Assembly (NCBI GenBank): GCA_033807775.1
Contig: CM066317.1
Span: 16,441,370 to 16,505,369 of the forward strand
DNA: 64,000 nucleotides
Source: Saussurea involucrata
Lineage: Eukaryota > Streptophyta > Magnoliopsida > Asterales > Asteraceae
Direction of reading: 5' to 3'
In this document: positions 20,785-32,585 of the stretch, one piece after another
How the letters are laid out: each line of letters opens with the position of its first letter
Position numbering within the stretch: the stretch's first letter is position 1
Program-made: the position numbers and the translations under genes
Notes under the pieces: generated by a model
What the model saw: only the letters and a program-made list of their open reading frames with translations
Told to the model about the DNA's origin: nothing
Databases searched by the model: none

Positions 20785-21747
20785 TGTTGGTCCCGAAGGA
20801 TTATACAAGTTTGTAGAAGGGGGGAAGGGGGGGGGGGGGGGTTGAATACAAACACACAGATTTTTACTTTCTAAATTGTTTATTCATATAATCAAACAAT
20901 TTACAACTTGTTGCGGAACAAGATTAAGGACTAAGCCTAATCTAAACAAGTTAAGAACACTAAGTTTCTTGCACTAGAATTAAGACAGAAAGGAGATAAG
21001 AATATTACGAATAATATTCTAACACTAAGAGAGAAAGAAGAAGATGGCTGAGCACTTCTTTTCTGAAGTAGGGTTCTTCTTATATACTGCATGCATTTAA
21101 TGCATGGCAGTATTACTTTACACGTGGCAGCAGCTGATTGGTTGCATGGGTTGACATTTGTAGACAACCTTAGTAGCCACATGGTGTACAGTGTAGAATC
21201 AGAGTTGGTTGTACGATTCTGGACATAAGGGATGTCCGTTCTGACACTTCGTACGAAGACGTGCAAGGGGGAAAGACAAAAGTAACTTGTAGAGTAGACC
21301 TCATGAGCAGCGTTCGTTGATCAGTACTTTATCAGCGATTGATAAAGCTCAGCGATCGCTGAAGTCTTCTACTTGAAACTTCACGTTGAGTGGACAAGTC
21401 TTGCTTTGCTGATATCCGCATCAGTTCATTAGTAGACTTGTCGTTGGTTCTTGGGCTTGATCTTCGACTTCAGCGTAGAAGCTTTGTTGACGTGAAACTT
21501 TTCTTCAGGGATCATAAGTAAACAATTAAACTATCAGCGATCACCAAAAGTACTGAACAGGCTTAGAGCTTTATGGTGAACAGTGTTCGCTGAATATTAA
21601 ACTTTAAGAGCGAGAGTTCCTATCAGCGGTACTGTAGAGTCATAGTACTTATCAGCGATAGTGAAACTCTAATACATATTGGTTACTTATAATTTTCACT
21701 AAGTGTTTAAAGAGTCATTATCAAATCACTGTGGGTTTGGATCAACA
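20785..21747. mobile_element. solo LTR in the P leader
   Basis: A 963-bp sequence starting TGTTGG and ending CAACA, flanked by perfect 5-bp duplications TTTAG (20780-20784 and 21748-21752). It contains a run of 15 G (20827-20841). No internal domain or second LTR is present. Confidence 0.85.
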
Positions 21748-21752
21748 TTTAG

Positions 21753-24425
21753 GCACTTTAAGATAGGGTGTTTTGAGGTCGATGGAGTGGCTAGAAACGG
21801 GAATCACGTCGAGAGTGGCAAGTATAAGCATGTACGGTGCATTCATAATGACACCTGGCCAGTGTCATGGTGAACTTAGTAATTACATGTGCATACTTGA
21901 ACCACTTTAATGCGATGACCGTTGGGGTAGTGAAGAGTTTCTAAGCAAGTAGTCGTTGAAAGAGATTGACGATTTTAGCATTAGTCACTTAGAGTGACAA
22001 TAAGCATGATAATTGCTTTAAGTGGACCATTTCGGGTCAAGGTTGATGGTTGGAGTAGAACCATAGGCTTGTTGAATCGACCTTATTTCGAGGAGAAATC
22101 GTAAGGTTAATCGATGTAATTTCCAATTTTTTCTTAAGATGTTTGAGCATCCAGATGACGGTGGTGCGACCGAAGGGAATTGGAGGAGTATGGTTTGAAA
22201 CGTTGAGTGCCGACTAAGTTCATGCACAAAACTTATTTTTAAGATAAATTGCATCAGTGATTTCTTATGTTTCAAATCCTCATGTGAATTGTGTTACAAA
22301 ATCTCGAAAAACGTTTAGCACACACAAGATTTTAAAATCGTGGTTTTGAACATGCATGAAAATTATTTTATTGCGGGGATTACAAGTTTTGTCGGGACTC
22401 GCTTTATTTTGTCGAGGTCCAACGCTACTTTCAGACACGATGATATCCATATTTTAATGTCGTTTAAAGTGTTGGACAAATGACTACGACTTATGACTTT
22501 AACATTGGATCTCCTCCACATTTGTTAAGGTTTGGACGGAAAGTTATCTTCCCTTATGTCTATGTAAAGTTATTTTGGAGAATTTAGTTAATGCAAGTTT
22601 GTTGATCAATGTTGTTTATATGGCATTACAACAAAAAGGAGACTTTTGGAATTTTGACGTTTTAGTCATTATTTTGTATATTGCAATTAGATTTTTGGAA
22701 ACGAAAGGTTTGGTGCCATTTTGACTTGAGTTTATTGAGTCTCGTTAAGTTTCATGGAGTTTTGGTCTTACGACGTTTTGTGTCGTGTGAGTGCAATTTC
22801 ATAATGTGACTAGTCCATTTATTATGTGTGAATTTATGAGTTATGTTGGGCATTTTGTCCCACTCGGGTTTTATTGAGAAATATTATTTTATGCCATAAG
22901 ACGACCCAAAAGGGATGAGTTTTGGAACTTTGGTGTCGCATAATTTCTCTTTCAAAGATTTGTGTTAGCACATTTTGTTGCAACTTGTTCAGTGTACAGA
23001 TTGATTTATATGTGGCGTGAGTAATGCAGTAAAGGACGTTCTGATAGTATTTTTTAACAATTTTCTTTATGCGCTTTCGGTTAATTGATTATTTTATTAT
23101 CCTTTCACGCAAATGCATGGTATTGATCTAGGGATATGCATGACTTGGTAACCACGAACCCTCGACACTTTGATAAATGAATCGTAAATGGGAATGTCTT
23201 ATTAATTTATTGCGTAAATGGAGGTCGTTTGGTCAAGTATGTTTTAGTGTTGTGTGGATAATGCATGGTTTACGATACGATACGTCTTGAAAACACGAAT
23301 GTGTGAGTCGTTGAACTTTGGTCAATATTGACTCGATAAACATTTTGGAAAATTGTAAACCTTTTTGGTTTTGGAGAAAATGTATGTTCTGGGCATTTGT
23401 AATGAGTAAATTTTAAGCATTGACGTTTTAATGTTTTATTTCGCGAATGAAAGACTTTTGTGTAAATACTCCGTGATGGGGATTTTGGAAGAATATTTGT
23501 TTAAACCTAGGGTGCGTGAAATTATTAAAGTTTTTGGAACATTAATGCGCACTGTTTGTACGATTCGAAGTTTGAAGTCGATTTAAAACCTTTTGGTGTC
23601 AACCGCTTACAAACACTTCTTATTCTCCTCAGTTTGAGAGAATGCATAATTGTGTGTGAAATTTTGTCAAAGAGCTTTTACTCTTATGTCATTATAGGAC
23701 TAAATGAGAAAATTTTGAAATTTGGATTAATGAAATTTTCTTTTTCAAGAGTTTAGTGTGGGCTACCTGTTGCATGTAATTTTATTACCGAAAAACCACT
23801 AGGAAAGTGTTACAAGTTTGCATGCATACTCCAATTTGAAATTTCTTCACGATACCTTAGTCGATACCTCCGAATGGTGAAAACGTATTGATTTTGTCTT
23901 TAAACTCGGAACCGACACAAACCATTTTATGTTTTGACCAAAGTATATTTATGGAATTGTTTCACCGTTTTGTGATATAAGCTGACGTGTGTGAACTTTG
24001 TTGGTGAAATTTGTTTCATGCTATTTCATGATTTAAAAAGAAAATCTTTGGAATAGGATGGCATTCAAACTCCTTTTTAAGTATGTATAAACCTTTTTGG
24101 TTGCACATCATTTAAGTGGGAAATTACCTTACGTGCATGACATAGATCAATCCATGCTAGGACCGTAGCGGTTCGTTCCAAAGAAGTTGTTTATTGTGCT
24201 TTTGCGTCATTGTTAATGATCTAATTTCGATGAAGTGTTTTCAATATGATTTTCATATGTGGGACGAGTGTGTCCATTTTTGCACAACTATCGAATTGAT
24301 AGTAGTAGATTTCGTGCGTACAATTAGATTGATATGAAAACCTTTATGTTGAAAGTTTCTATAAACGTTTTCGATTGACATATTTGTTAAATATTTCGCT
24401 TGAGAAAAACCTTGAACTCATTAGA
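21753..24425 (+). other. P internal region, non-coding, 5' part
   Basis: Follows the P leader up to the Copia insertion point. From 22710 it duplicates 14041 onward. Only short open frames occur; one of 66 codons (23556-23756) matches 16157-16357 simply because the whole segment is duplicated. Confidence 0.75.
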
Positions 24426-24705
24426 TGTTAGGGTAAAATATTGGTTGAATAGAAGTTCAAGGGCTGAATTGTATTTCTTTATTTTAAGCCTTGTTAGTGA
24501 ACGGGCCGTGGGCTTGTTACCACGGGCCCAGTATATATAATGTTGTAATTAGCTTTGAATTAAGCTAGTTGTCATTTTAGCTTTCCTAATCATATTGTAA
24601 ACTCTCTGCATATTGAAAGCAAATTGGATGACCAGTTGAAATCATACCGTATTGTTATTCATCTATTGATTTCTTATTGTTCGTTGCACGATTCTGGAAC
24701 TCACA
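24426..24705 (+). repeat. Copia 5' LTR
   Basis: Starts TGTTAGGG, ends ACTCACA; a TATATATAA box lies at about 24532-24540. It differs from the 3' LTR at two positions (CAGTAT/CATTAT and GGATG/GGTTG). Confidence 0.95.
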
Positions 24706-24707
24706 AT

Positions 24708-24719
24708 TGGTATCAGAGC
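24708..24719 (+). promoter_or_regulatory. Copia primer-binding site (initiator Met tRNA)
   Basis: TGGTATCAGAGC two bases after the 5' LTR. Confidence 0.9.
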
Positions 24720-25099
24720 AGACAGACGAAATGATTCAAAGTGATTCTTGAATTCTGGTAAGTTTACTATTCAAAGTTTAAGTCGACTGTGTTCTTGGTG
24801 CTTGAAATCCATTTTTTGATTTACTCAAAATTGATTGTTTTCGTTTATCACATTCTGTTCGTATCATCTTTATAAACGAATCTGCACTTTTTCGCACTCT
24901 AATTCGATCATCTTAGTGGTTTTTAAGCAAAATTAAGTTCATAAGTTTTGGTTGTGTTCTTGTGAGAAAAAACAATTGATTTTTTACCATAAAAAACTTG
25001 TTGTTTTTGCTTCAAAATCGATTTGGGTATTGTTATTTTTGTGTTTGGTCGAGTTCCTAATCTTTCAGGAACGATTTTGAGCAACATTAATCGATTTCC

Positions 25100-25690
25100 A
25101 ATCGAATTAGAAACCACAGCCGCAGTTACCGGATACCACAGCCGTGGTTACCGGGTCTATCAGTTGTTACCGGGTAAGTTCTCAAAGCCCTTCTCTTGTT
25201 ACCGGGTATTCAATACTTCTCGACTATCTCAGTACTTACCGGACATAACTCCCGGTAAGTCCCAGATACCGGTAAGCCCTTGCATTCGGTAAACTCATCC
25301 GGTAAGTATCTTTCTATCCGGTATATACGTTTCTCGGTAAGTCTCTATTCCGGTAAGTTCCATCATTCGGTAAGTAGTTATTTGTTTTATCTTTCTTATC
25401 GGTAACTTCTATTTTCTTGCATTCGGTAAGATCTCACATCCGGTAACCACCTACACCCGGTAAGTCTCATCATCCGGTAACATCTTCCACCAGGTAAGTC
25501 TTTTTTCTTTGCTCAATTTTTATCTATCCGGTATCTTGTATCACCCGGTAACCTCTGTTACCCGGTAACTCAAGATCATCCGGTAACCTATTGCAAAGTT
25601 ACTTGTGTCTCATAATCTGATCCGGACACATCCAGATCAGATAGCTTACATCCGGATTCCTATCCGGTAAGCTCTGTTTGGTCATTTCTT
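25100..25690. repeat. degenerate TTACCGG/CCGGTAA array in the Copia leader
   Basis: More than twenty CCGGTAA, TTACCGG or CCGGATA motifs are spaced irregularly, typically every 15-30 bp. A related set occurs at 40180-40745 in the same element. There are no clean monomers, so this is motif clustering rather than a satellite. Confidence 0.8.
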
Positions 25691-25762
25691 ACTTGTTTCT
25701 AGTATACTCCACTCTTAGAACCTGCGTTAGGACTTCACTCTTAGTGCCTTGCGTTAGGTTAT

Positions 25763-26679
25763 TGTTAATGCCAAAAATCGCACCAAAGGGACAACTTAAG
25801 GTCGATGTGGATTTTAACAACTAAAGAAAGGAATCATTCGACAAAGGCATGCGACAAAGACAAAAATGTAAATGAGACAGAGGATTTGATGACGCAGGAA
25901 AAACCTCAACGAGGAAAAAACCTGCAGACGACAGTGGATATCGTCGCTGCACTATGGTCGCCAATCAGGGGCGATGTCCTTGGTGTTCCGGGTGTCGATC
26001 GTACAGAGATTACAATACAAATGAAGGGAAAGTCTTCGAAATGTAAGGTACAAGTGTTTGAAATGTAAAAACAGTGTGCGTCGTGTGTGAAAACAATGTG
26101 TAAACTGTTGGTCAAGAGTGAAAGTCTTGCGTCGAGAGCGATCTTCTATGAATGATCTCTTTGCTTCGAATGAATATTCTTCGAGTGTTTGCGTTTGCTT
26201 CTGTTTTTCGATGTTCGGTCCCCTTGTTCTATCTCTCTCCCTGTGTTATTCGATGTCCTGAAACTGAGGATTGAACTTGGGATTTATAGTCTTCGGATGA
26301 TTTTAATTGAATCATTAAGATCTTTGATGATTGTTGTAACGGTCGTCGTCTTCAATGTGGGATTAGATGCTCATAACTGATTTCGTCGGTTATAGCCGTT
26401 GTCCATTAATGACTTTGACTCCTGCATTAATCACTGAACAAATATAACAGTCGTATAACGCGTTAGTCGGCCGAGGTCGCATGATTCTACGCGACGGTCA
26501 TGCGAAGTAGGCGACGTCAAGGTCGAGTGTCGTGAGGAACTCTCGACTTACCTTTTAGGAGGGACGACAGAGGTTTTTTGGGTCTTCGTCGGGGCCTTAT
26601 CTTAACACAAGATATAGTTCATAACATGTGTCTTACCTTTTCTGGTCGTGGTCGAGACCTGTGAAATTTTGCCCAAACA
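25763..26679 (-). repeat. Tat element 3' LTR (left)
   Basis: TGTTAATGCC...CCCAAACA; it contains a 14-bp segment (TTCTATGAATGATC region) absent from the other LTR. Confidence 0.93.
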
Positions 26680-27006
26680 GTTTGCCCCTAAAATTTGAAA
26701 GTAGGATGGCAAATTCGAATTTTAAATTTTGCTTGTCGGGTGTTTAGGATCTTGTGTTGAAAAATACCTTGGTTGTTTTGGAACTGAATCGGTTCAATTC
26801 AAACTAGAGAGGGAAATCGAAGAGAGAATGGAGTCGTGACGTCATGCCGACGCACGATGGTGCTTACCAGCTGTCGATGACATGTGTCGACGATCTGTGT
26901 GGTCATACAAAAAGACGGGGACGCGTGGCAATCATCAAAGGGCTTGACCTGACACGATCGAGTGCATAAATAGGGATCATAATGGATCATTTCCTTTTAT
27001 ATCCTG

Positions 27007-27673
27007 ATGAAAAGTTTCTTAGTGCGGAATTCTTCTTTGATCCCTTGCTGTTCTTTGCTCAATACTTTTCGAAGTTTTTTGAGTGTCCATACGAGGTATA
27101 GTTTCTCGATTTCCCTCAAGCCTTCAAGAATTGGAGACTCTTTGAGAATGATTATGTGCGAGTCGGTGAAGACTTTGAATGCGATAGACGCGACGTTCGT
27201 GGATCTTGCGCATCTGGCGACGATGTCCTCTGTATCTACGTCGACCCTTTCGTCAGCCGTCGGGGGCAAGGGTATAAGGACGGGAGAGGGTGAGGAGGAA
27301 GTCATGACGATCAACTTTACGTTGTCGTCAATCCTCTTGACTGACTGTGTCCTTGACGAGACGAAGTCATTTCCGCATCTGGGGAAATATCAGCTCTTAT
27401 CTTTCAAGGAGCGTTTTCAAAAGATCTCCGTCGAAGAGACGGGATCGCGTTTAGCTGGACTAGCGTTCTTTGTGAGTTTTTCTTTCGAAACTCGTGTTCC
27501 CAATATTACCACCGAATGTTTGTTTAACATACCCCTTTTGTATTTTACAGATGTTTCAATCTTCTTTTGTTAGATACACGAAGATAGAGGAGATGTTGGA
27601 CTGGAAGTCGACCGTCGAGAAGATCATATTCCTTCCTCTAACCTTAACATTAATCTTAAGAGCCGTATTCTGA
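27007..27673 (+). CDS. antisense ORF of the Tat element, probably spliced
   Basis: On the strand opposite to pol, between integrase and the 3' LTR, an ATG at 27007 opens 155 codons up to a GTGAGT donor (27472). A TATTTTACAG acceptor (27550) joins in phase 0 to a second exon ending at TGA 27671-27673. Reading through the intron gives 188 codons instead. A CATAAATAG TATA-like box lies about 40 bp upstream. Antisense ORFs at this position are known in Tat-clade elements (for example gene23 of maize Grande). I recognise no domain in the product, which begins MKSFLVRNSS. Function is unknown and the start codon uncertain. Confidence 0.45.
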
Positions 27674-28215
27674 AAATGTCGCGGCGTAGGCTGTCAGATA
27701 ACGCCTAACATACTCGTTTGATCTTTGCATTAGCTTCTCAGCGTGTTTTCGGGTATGACGAGGACTCGAAGGTCGAGACTGAGCATACGATCGACGCTCC
27801 TCTCTAGATTTAGGAGATGCTATGTTTTTTAACTTTGTATACTCGACCGTCGGTCGTTCCTATGTAATCGTTCGTTTCGTAAATGAATTTCATCCTTTTG
27901 TCGAATTTTTATTTCGATTTACATATGTCGTAGATAGATGTAATATCAACCGTATAACTTTGTTAAGTATAGAACGAGCGAAGAATCGTGTGACTTAGGC
28001 ATTCATAGCAATATAACGATTGAAATATCATACGTTTGACTTGTATTGATAGGCTCAATTATTGACGTGTTAGAACGTACAAACTTTTTCTGAGTCCAGA
28101 AACTCAGATCGAGAGGTCGCTCAAACCTTATGATCGTGTAACCAAATTTCATGATGAAATTTGAATCATGTGCCCCTGTGATAAAACAATTAAGTTGCAT
28201 GAGAGGAAGGTGATT

Positions 28216-31200
28216 TTAGAAAAAATACTTTTTCAAGTGCATCGCATTCCAACTGCGTGGGATTTCTTGATTGTCGAGAGTCTGGAGTCGATAGGCTCCT
28301 TTACCAACGACTTCGGAGATGCGGTAAGGACCTTCCCATTTAATAGAAAGCTTGCCGGCATTGAGTTCTTGAGTGTTTTGGAACACTCGACGGAGGACGT
28401 AATCGCCTTCTTGAAAGACTTTGACCTTGACGTGTTTATTGAAATGTCGCTCGACTGCTTGCTTCTGAGATGCCATTCTGATCAAGGTTGATTCTCTAAG
28501 CTCCTCGAGGGCGTCAGTATCATAATTTAAATCGATCATGTTGTGGTCGACGGAAGTATGCCTCGAAGTTGGGAGCTGGACTTCGATTGGCAGGACTGCT
28601 TCACAACCGTAGACGAGAGAGAAAGGGGTTTGTCCTGTGGACGTGCGCGGTGTCGTGCGATTTGCCCATAGGACTGAAGGGAGTTCTTCGACCCATCTTC
28701 CTTTTGCAGCTTTTAACCTTTTCTTGATCGAAGCTATAATGGTCTTATTACTTGATTCAGCAAGTCCGTTCGCCTGAGGGTATCTAGGAGTCGAGGTTGT
28801 TAACTTGATACTCCTGTCTTCGCAAAATTGTTGGGTCCTGTCGCTTATGAATTGGGATCTGTTGTCACAGACGATTTCGGATGGAATCCCAAATCTGAAT
28901 ATGATGTTAGTCTGGATAAAAGAAATGACTTCCTTGTCCCTGATTTAGGAAAAAGCAGCCGCCTCAACCCACTTGGAAAAATAATCGGTGAGTACAAGGA
29001 GGAATACCTTTTGCCCCGGGGCCGGGGGTAGTTTGCCGACAATATCCATTCCCCACCTCATGAAGGGCCATGGGATAAGTATCGAGTGCAAAGGTTCAGA
29101 GGGTTTATGTGACATACCTGCATGTCACTGACAAGGGTAACAGTTCTGGACGTACTTGACGGCGTCTTGTCGCAATGTTGGCCAAAAATACCCTTGTTGA
29201 GAGATACGATTAGCCAAACTACTACCACCGCAATGATTGCCACATTCGCCGCCGTGCATCTCGTGAAGGATTTTTTGGACCTGACTCTTGCTAATGACGC
29301 ATCTTAGGTTTAATCCTGTCGATGATCGTCAATAGAGCTTATCTCCAATTATGGTGTATTTAGATGCTTTGAATATGATCTTCTGGGCTTCCATATTGTC
29401 TTCTGGGAGTTGGTCGTGCATAAGGAAATTTCGGATGTCGCACGACCAATCATCTTTTTCGTCCTCGATCTGGACGACATCGATATTTTCGATAGACGAT
29501 GTCGCCAGATGGATCATGGGAATAACGTCAAATATGGGTTCGACTAAAGCAGACCCGAGATTTGCTAAAGCGTCGGCTTGATTATTCTGGTCCCTTGGAA
29601 TTTGTTCAATCGAAAAAGATTTAAATTTTTCGGTAATTTCTTTTGCTACCTTTAGATATGCTGTCATTTTTGAATCTTTGGCTGCGAATTCTCCATTGAT
29701 CTGGTTCACCACTAGGAGAGAGTCGCTTTTGACATGTAACGCAGTTGCCCCCGAGTCGTAGGCCATATTCATTCCTATGATCAGGGCTTCGTATTCAGCT
29801 TCGTTGTTGGTAGTCTTGAAATCGCATCGAACTGAGTATACCATCTTGCCCCCCTGTGGCGACTTTAAGACGATGCCTAGTCCTGAGCCTCTAATGTTGG
29901 ATGACCCATCGACGTGTAAGATCCAGGGCACGTCGTCGTGAGTCTCCACAGTCGATACCTCGAGCTCTGCTTCTTTCTCCAATTCAGGGCTGAAGTCAGC
30001 AATGAAGTTGGCCAAGGCTTGCGACTTGATCGCGGTCCTGGGCTTGAAGTCAATGTCGTAGCTGCTGAGATATATGCTCCATTTTTCTAAGCGACCTGTC
30101 AACTCATGTTTTCTAAAGACAGACTTAAGAGGGAAGTTAGTTACGACAGTAATGGGATGTGACTCAAAATAATGTCGCAGTGTTTTAGCAGCTGTGACTA
30201 GCGACAAGAGCAATTTTTCCATAGAGGAATACCTGGTTTCTGCGTCCAGAAGAGATTTACTTACATAATAGATTGGCAGTTGCTGTTTTTCATCTTCTCG
30301 TGCTAGGACAGCACTTACCGCGTTTGGACTAACAGCCAGATATAGTTGCAAGACTTCATGTTCGCGAGGTTTCGACAATAAGGGAGGCGACGTCATGTAT
30401 TCTTTGAGCTTTTGCAATGCCTGTTCATGATCGTCGGTCCAGTCGAAGCCTCTGTTTTTCCTGAGTACATTGTAAAATAGATGGCATTTATCTGAAGATC
30501 GGGAGATGAACCTGTTTAGAGCGGCTACCCGACCAGTGAGCCTTTGGACTACTTTGAAATTTCGAGGAGATTTGATCTCGACAATGGCTTTGATCTGGTC
30601 GGGATTGGCTTCGATGCCTCGGCGAGTGACCATATATCCTAGGAATTTCCCAGCACTGACGCCAAAGGAACATTTCGTCGGGTTGAGCTTCATACTATAC
30701 TTTCTAAGGATATCAAACGACTGCCTCAGATGCTCGACATGGTCGATCGCTTGTTTTGATTTGACCAGCATGTCGTCGATATACACCTCCATCGTGTCGC
30801 CGAGATGGTCTTTGAACATTTTATTCACTAGACGCTGGTAGGTAGAACCTGCATTTTTTAGTCCGAAAGGCATAACTTTATAACAGTAAATACCTCGGTC
30901 TGTCATAAATGCGGTTTTTTCTTTGTCCTCGACATGCATTAAGATTTGATTGTATCCGGAATAGGCATCCATGAACGTCAGTAGTTCGTGCCCCGCTGTC
31001 GCGTCGACCATGGCGTCGATATGAGGTAATGGAAAAGGATCTTTTGGACAGGCTTTATTGAGGTATGTGAAGTCGATACAGACCCTCCACTTTCCATTCT
31101 TCTTTGCTACAACCACAACGTTAGCAAGCCAATCGGGGTATTTTACCTCTCGAATCTTCCCTGTCTTGAGAAGGTTGTCGACTTCGTCATTTATCACCTT

Positions 31201-31527
31201 ATTCCTTTCAGGAGCAAATTTCCGTCGCTTCTGTTTGATAGGTTTAAACGATGGGTCGACGTTGAGCTTGTGAGAGATGGCGTCAGGATCTATGCCGACC
31301 ATATCTTCATGCGACCAGGCGAAACAATCAGCATGTTCCTGCAAAAAAGATATTAACTTTTCCCTGAGGTAAGGATTGAGAGACGACCCGATTAAGACTT
31401 TTTGGTCAGGCTTGCTTGAATCTAGAATGACTTCCTCCAGGCGATAATCATTGACTGCTTTAAGTGCATCTTGTGCATTTTCGAGTCCCTCATGTGCTGG
31501 GTCAGCGGATTGTTCGTTATTCGCCAT
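28216..31527 (-). pseudogene. Tat-type pol: RT, dual RNase H, integrase; three in-frame stops
   Basis: From ATG 31527 one frame runs to 28216, interrupted only by TGA 29329-29331, TGA 29125-29127 and TAA 28945-28947. It encodes reverse transcriptase (FTYLNKACPKDPFPLP, catalytic YIDDML), RNase H, and a second RNase H (WILHVDGSS...NNEAEYEAL). Then comes integrase with a zinc-binding segment (HEMHGG...CYPC) and a catalytic core in which the usual CDNGSQF is CDNRSQF, and the C-terminal IPRSWNAMHLKKYF. The first ~20 residues (MANNEQSADP) look like a gag start fused directly to pre-RT sequence, so gag and protease have been deleted. Each stop can be derived by a C-to-T or G-to-A change from TGG, CGA or CAA. 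Confidence 0.88.
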
Positions 31528-31628
31528 TTTCCTGAAACAGAGAATAGAATAAACTCCAAGAAAACGTAAGTAGGACGCACGTTTGTCGAAGATTTTCTCT
31601 AGATGGGGTCCCACGGATGGCGCCAAAC

Positions 31629-32531
31629 TGTTAATGCCAAAAATAGCACCAAAGAGACAACTTAAGGTCGATGTGGACTTTAACAACTAAAGAAAGGAAT
31701 CATTCGACAAAGGCGTGCGACAAAGACAAAAATGTAAATGAGACAGAGGATTTGATGACGCAGGAAAAACCTCAACGAGGAAAAAACCTGCGGACGACAG
31801 TGGATGTCGCCGCTGCACTATGGTCGCCAATCAGGGGCGATGTCCTTGGTGTTCCGGGTGTCGATCGTACAAAGATTACAATACAAATGAAGGAAAAGAC
31901 TTCGAAATGTAAAGTACAAGTGTTTGAAATGTAAACACAGTGTGCGTCGTGTGTGAAAACAATGTGTAAACTGTTGGTCGAGAGTGAAAGTCTTGCGTCG
32001 AGAGCGATCTCTTTGCTTCGAATGAATATTCTTCGAGTGTTTGCGTTTGCTTCTGTTGTTCGATGTTCGGTCCCCTTGTTCTATCTCTCTCCCTGTGTTA
32101 TTCGATGTCCTAAAACTGAGGATTGAACTTGGGATTTATAGTCTTCGGATGATTTTAATTGAATCATTAAGATCTTTGATGATTGTTGTAACGGTCGTCG
32201 TCTTCAATGTGGGATTAGATGCTCATAACTGATTTCGTCGGTTATAGCCGTTGTCCATTAATGACTTTGACTCCTGCATTAATCACTGAACAAATATAAC
32301 AGTCGTATAACGCGTTAGTCGGCCGAGGTCGCATGATTCTACGCGACGGTCATGCGAAGTAGGCGACGTCGAGGTCGAGTGTCGTGAGGAACTCTCGACT
32401 TACCTTTTAGGAGGGACGACGAAGGTTTTTTGGGTCTTCGTCGGGGCCTTATCTTAATACAAGATATAGTTCATAACATGTGTCTTACCTTTTCTGGTCG
32501 TGGTCGAGACCTGTGAAATTTTGCCCAAACA
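31629..32531 (-). repeat. Tat element 5' LTR (right)
   Basis: 903 bp, same termini as the left copy, adjacent to the primer-binding site on the minus strand. Confidence 0.93.
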
Positions 32532-32585
32532 GTTATCACTTTGAATCAAACAAATCGTCTGACGATCAATCAAGTGCAACTGAAG

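Larger units (their letters stand above)
25763..32531 (-). mobile_element. Tat-type Gypsy retrotransposon nested in the Copia leader
   Basis: LTRs at 25763-26679 (917 bp) and 31629-32531 (903 bp), with perfect GTTAT target duplications (25758-25762 and 32532-32536). Transcription is on the minus strand: the TTTGGCGCC primer-binding site adjoins the right LTR at about 31609-31627 and a TTTTAGGGGCAAAC polypurine-like tract adjoins the left LTR. The pol has two RNase H modules as in the Tat lineage. The gag and protease genes are missing, so the element is defective. The LTRs differ at about 19 sites plus a 14-bp indel. Confidence 0.93.
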
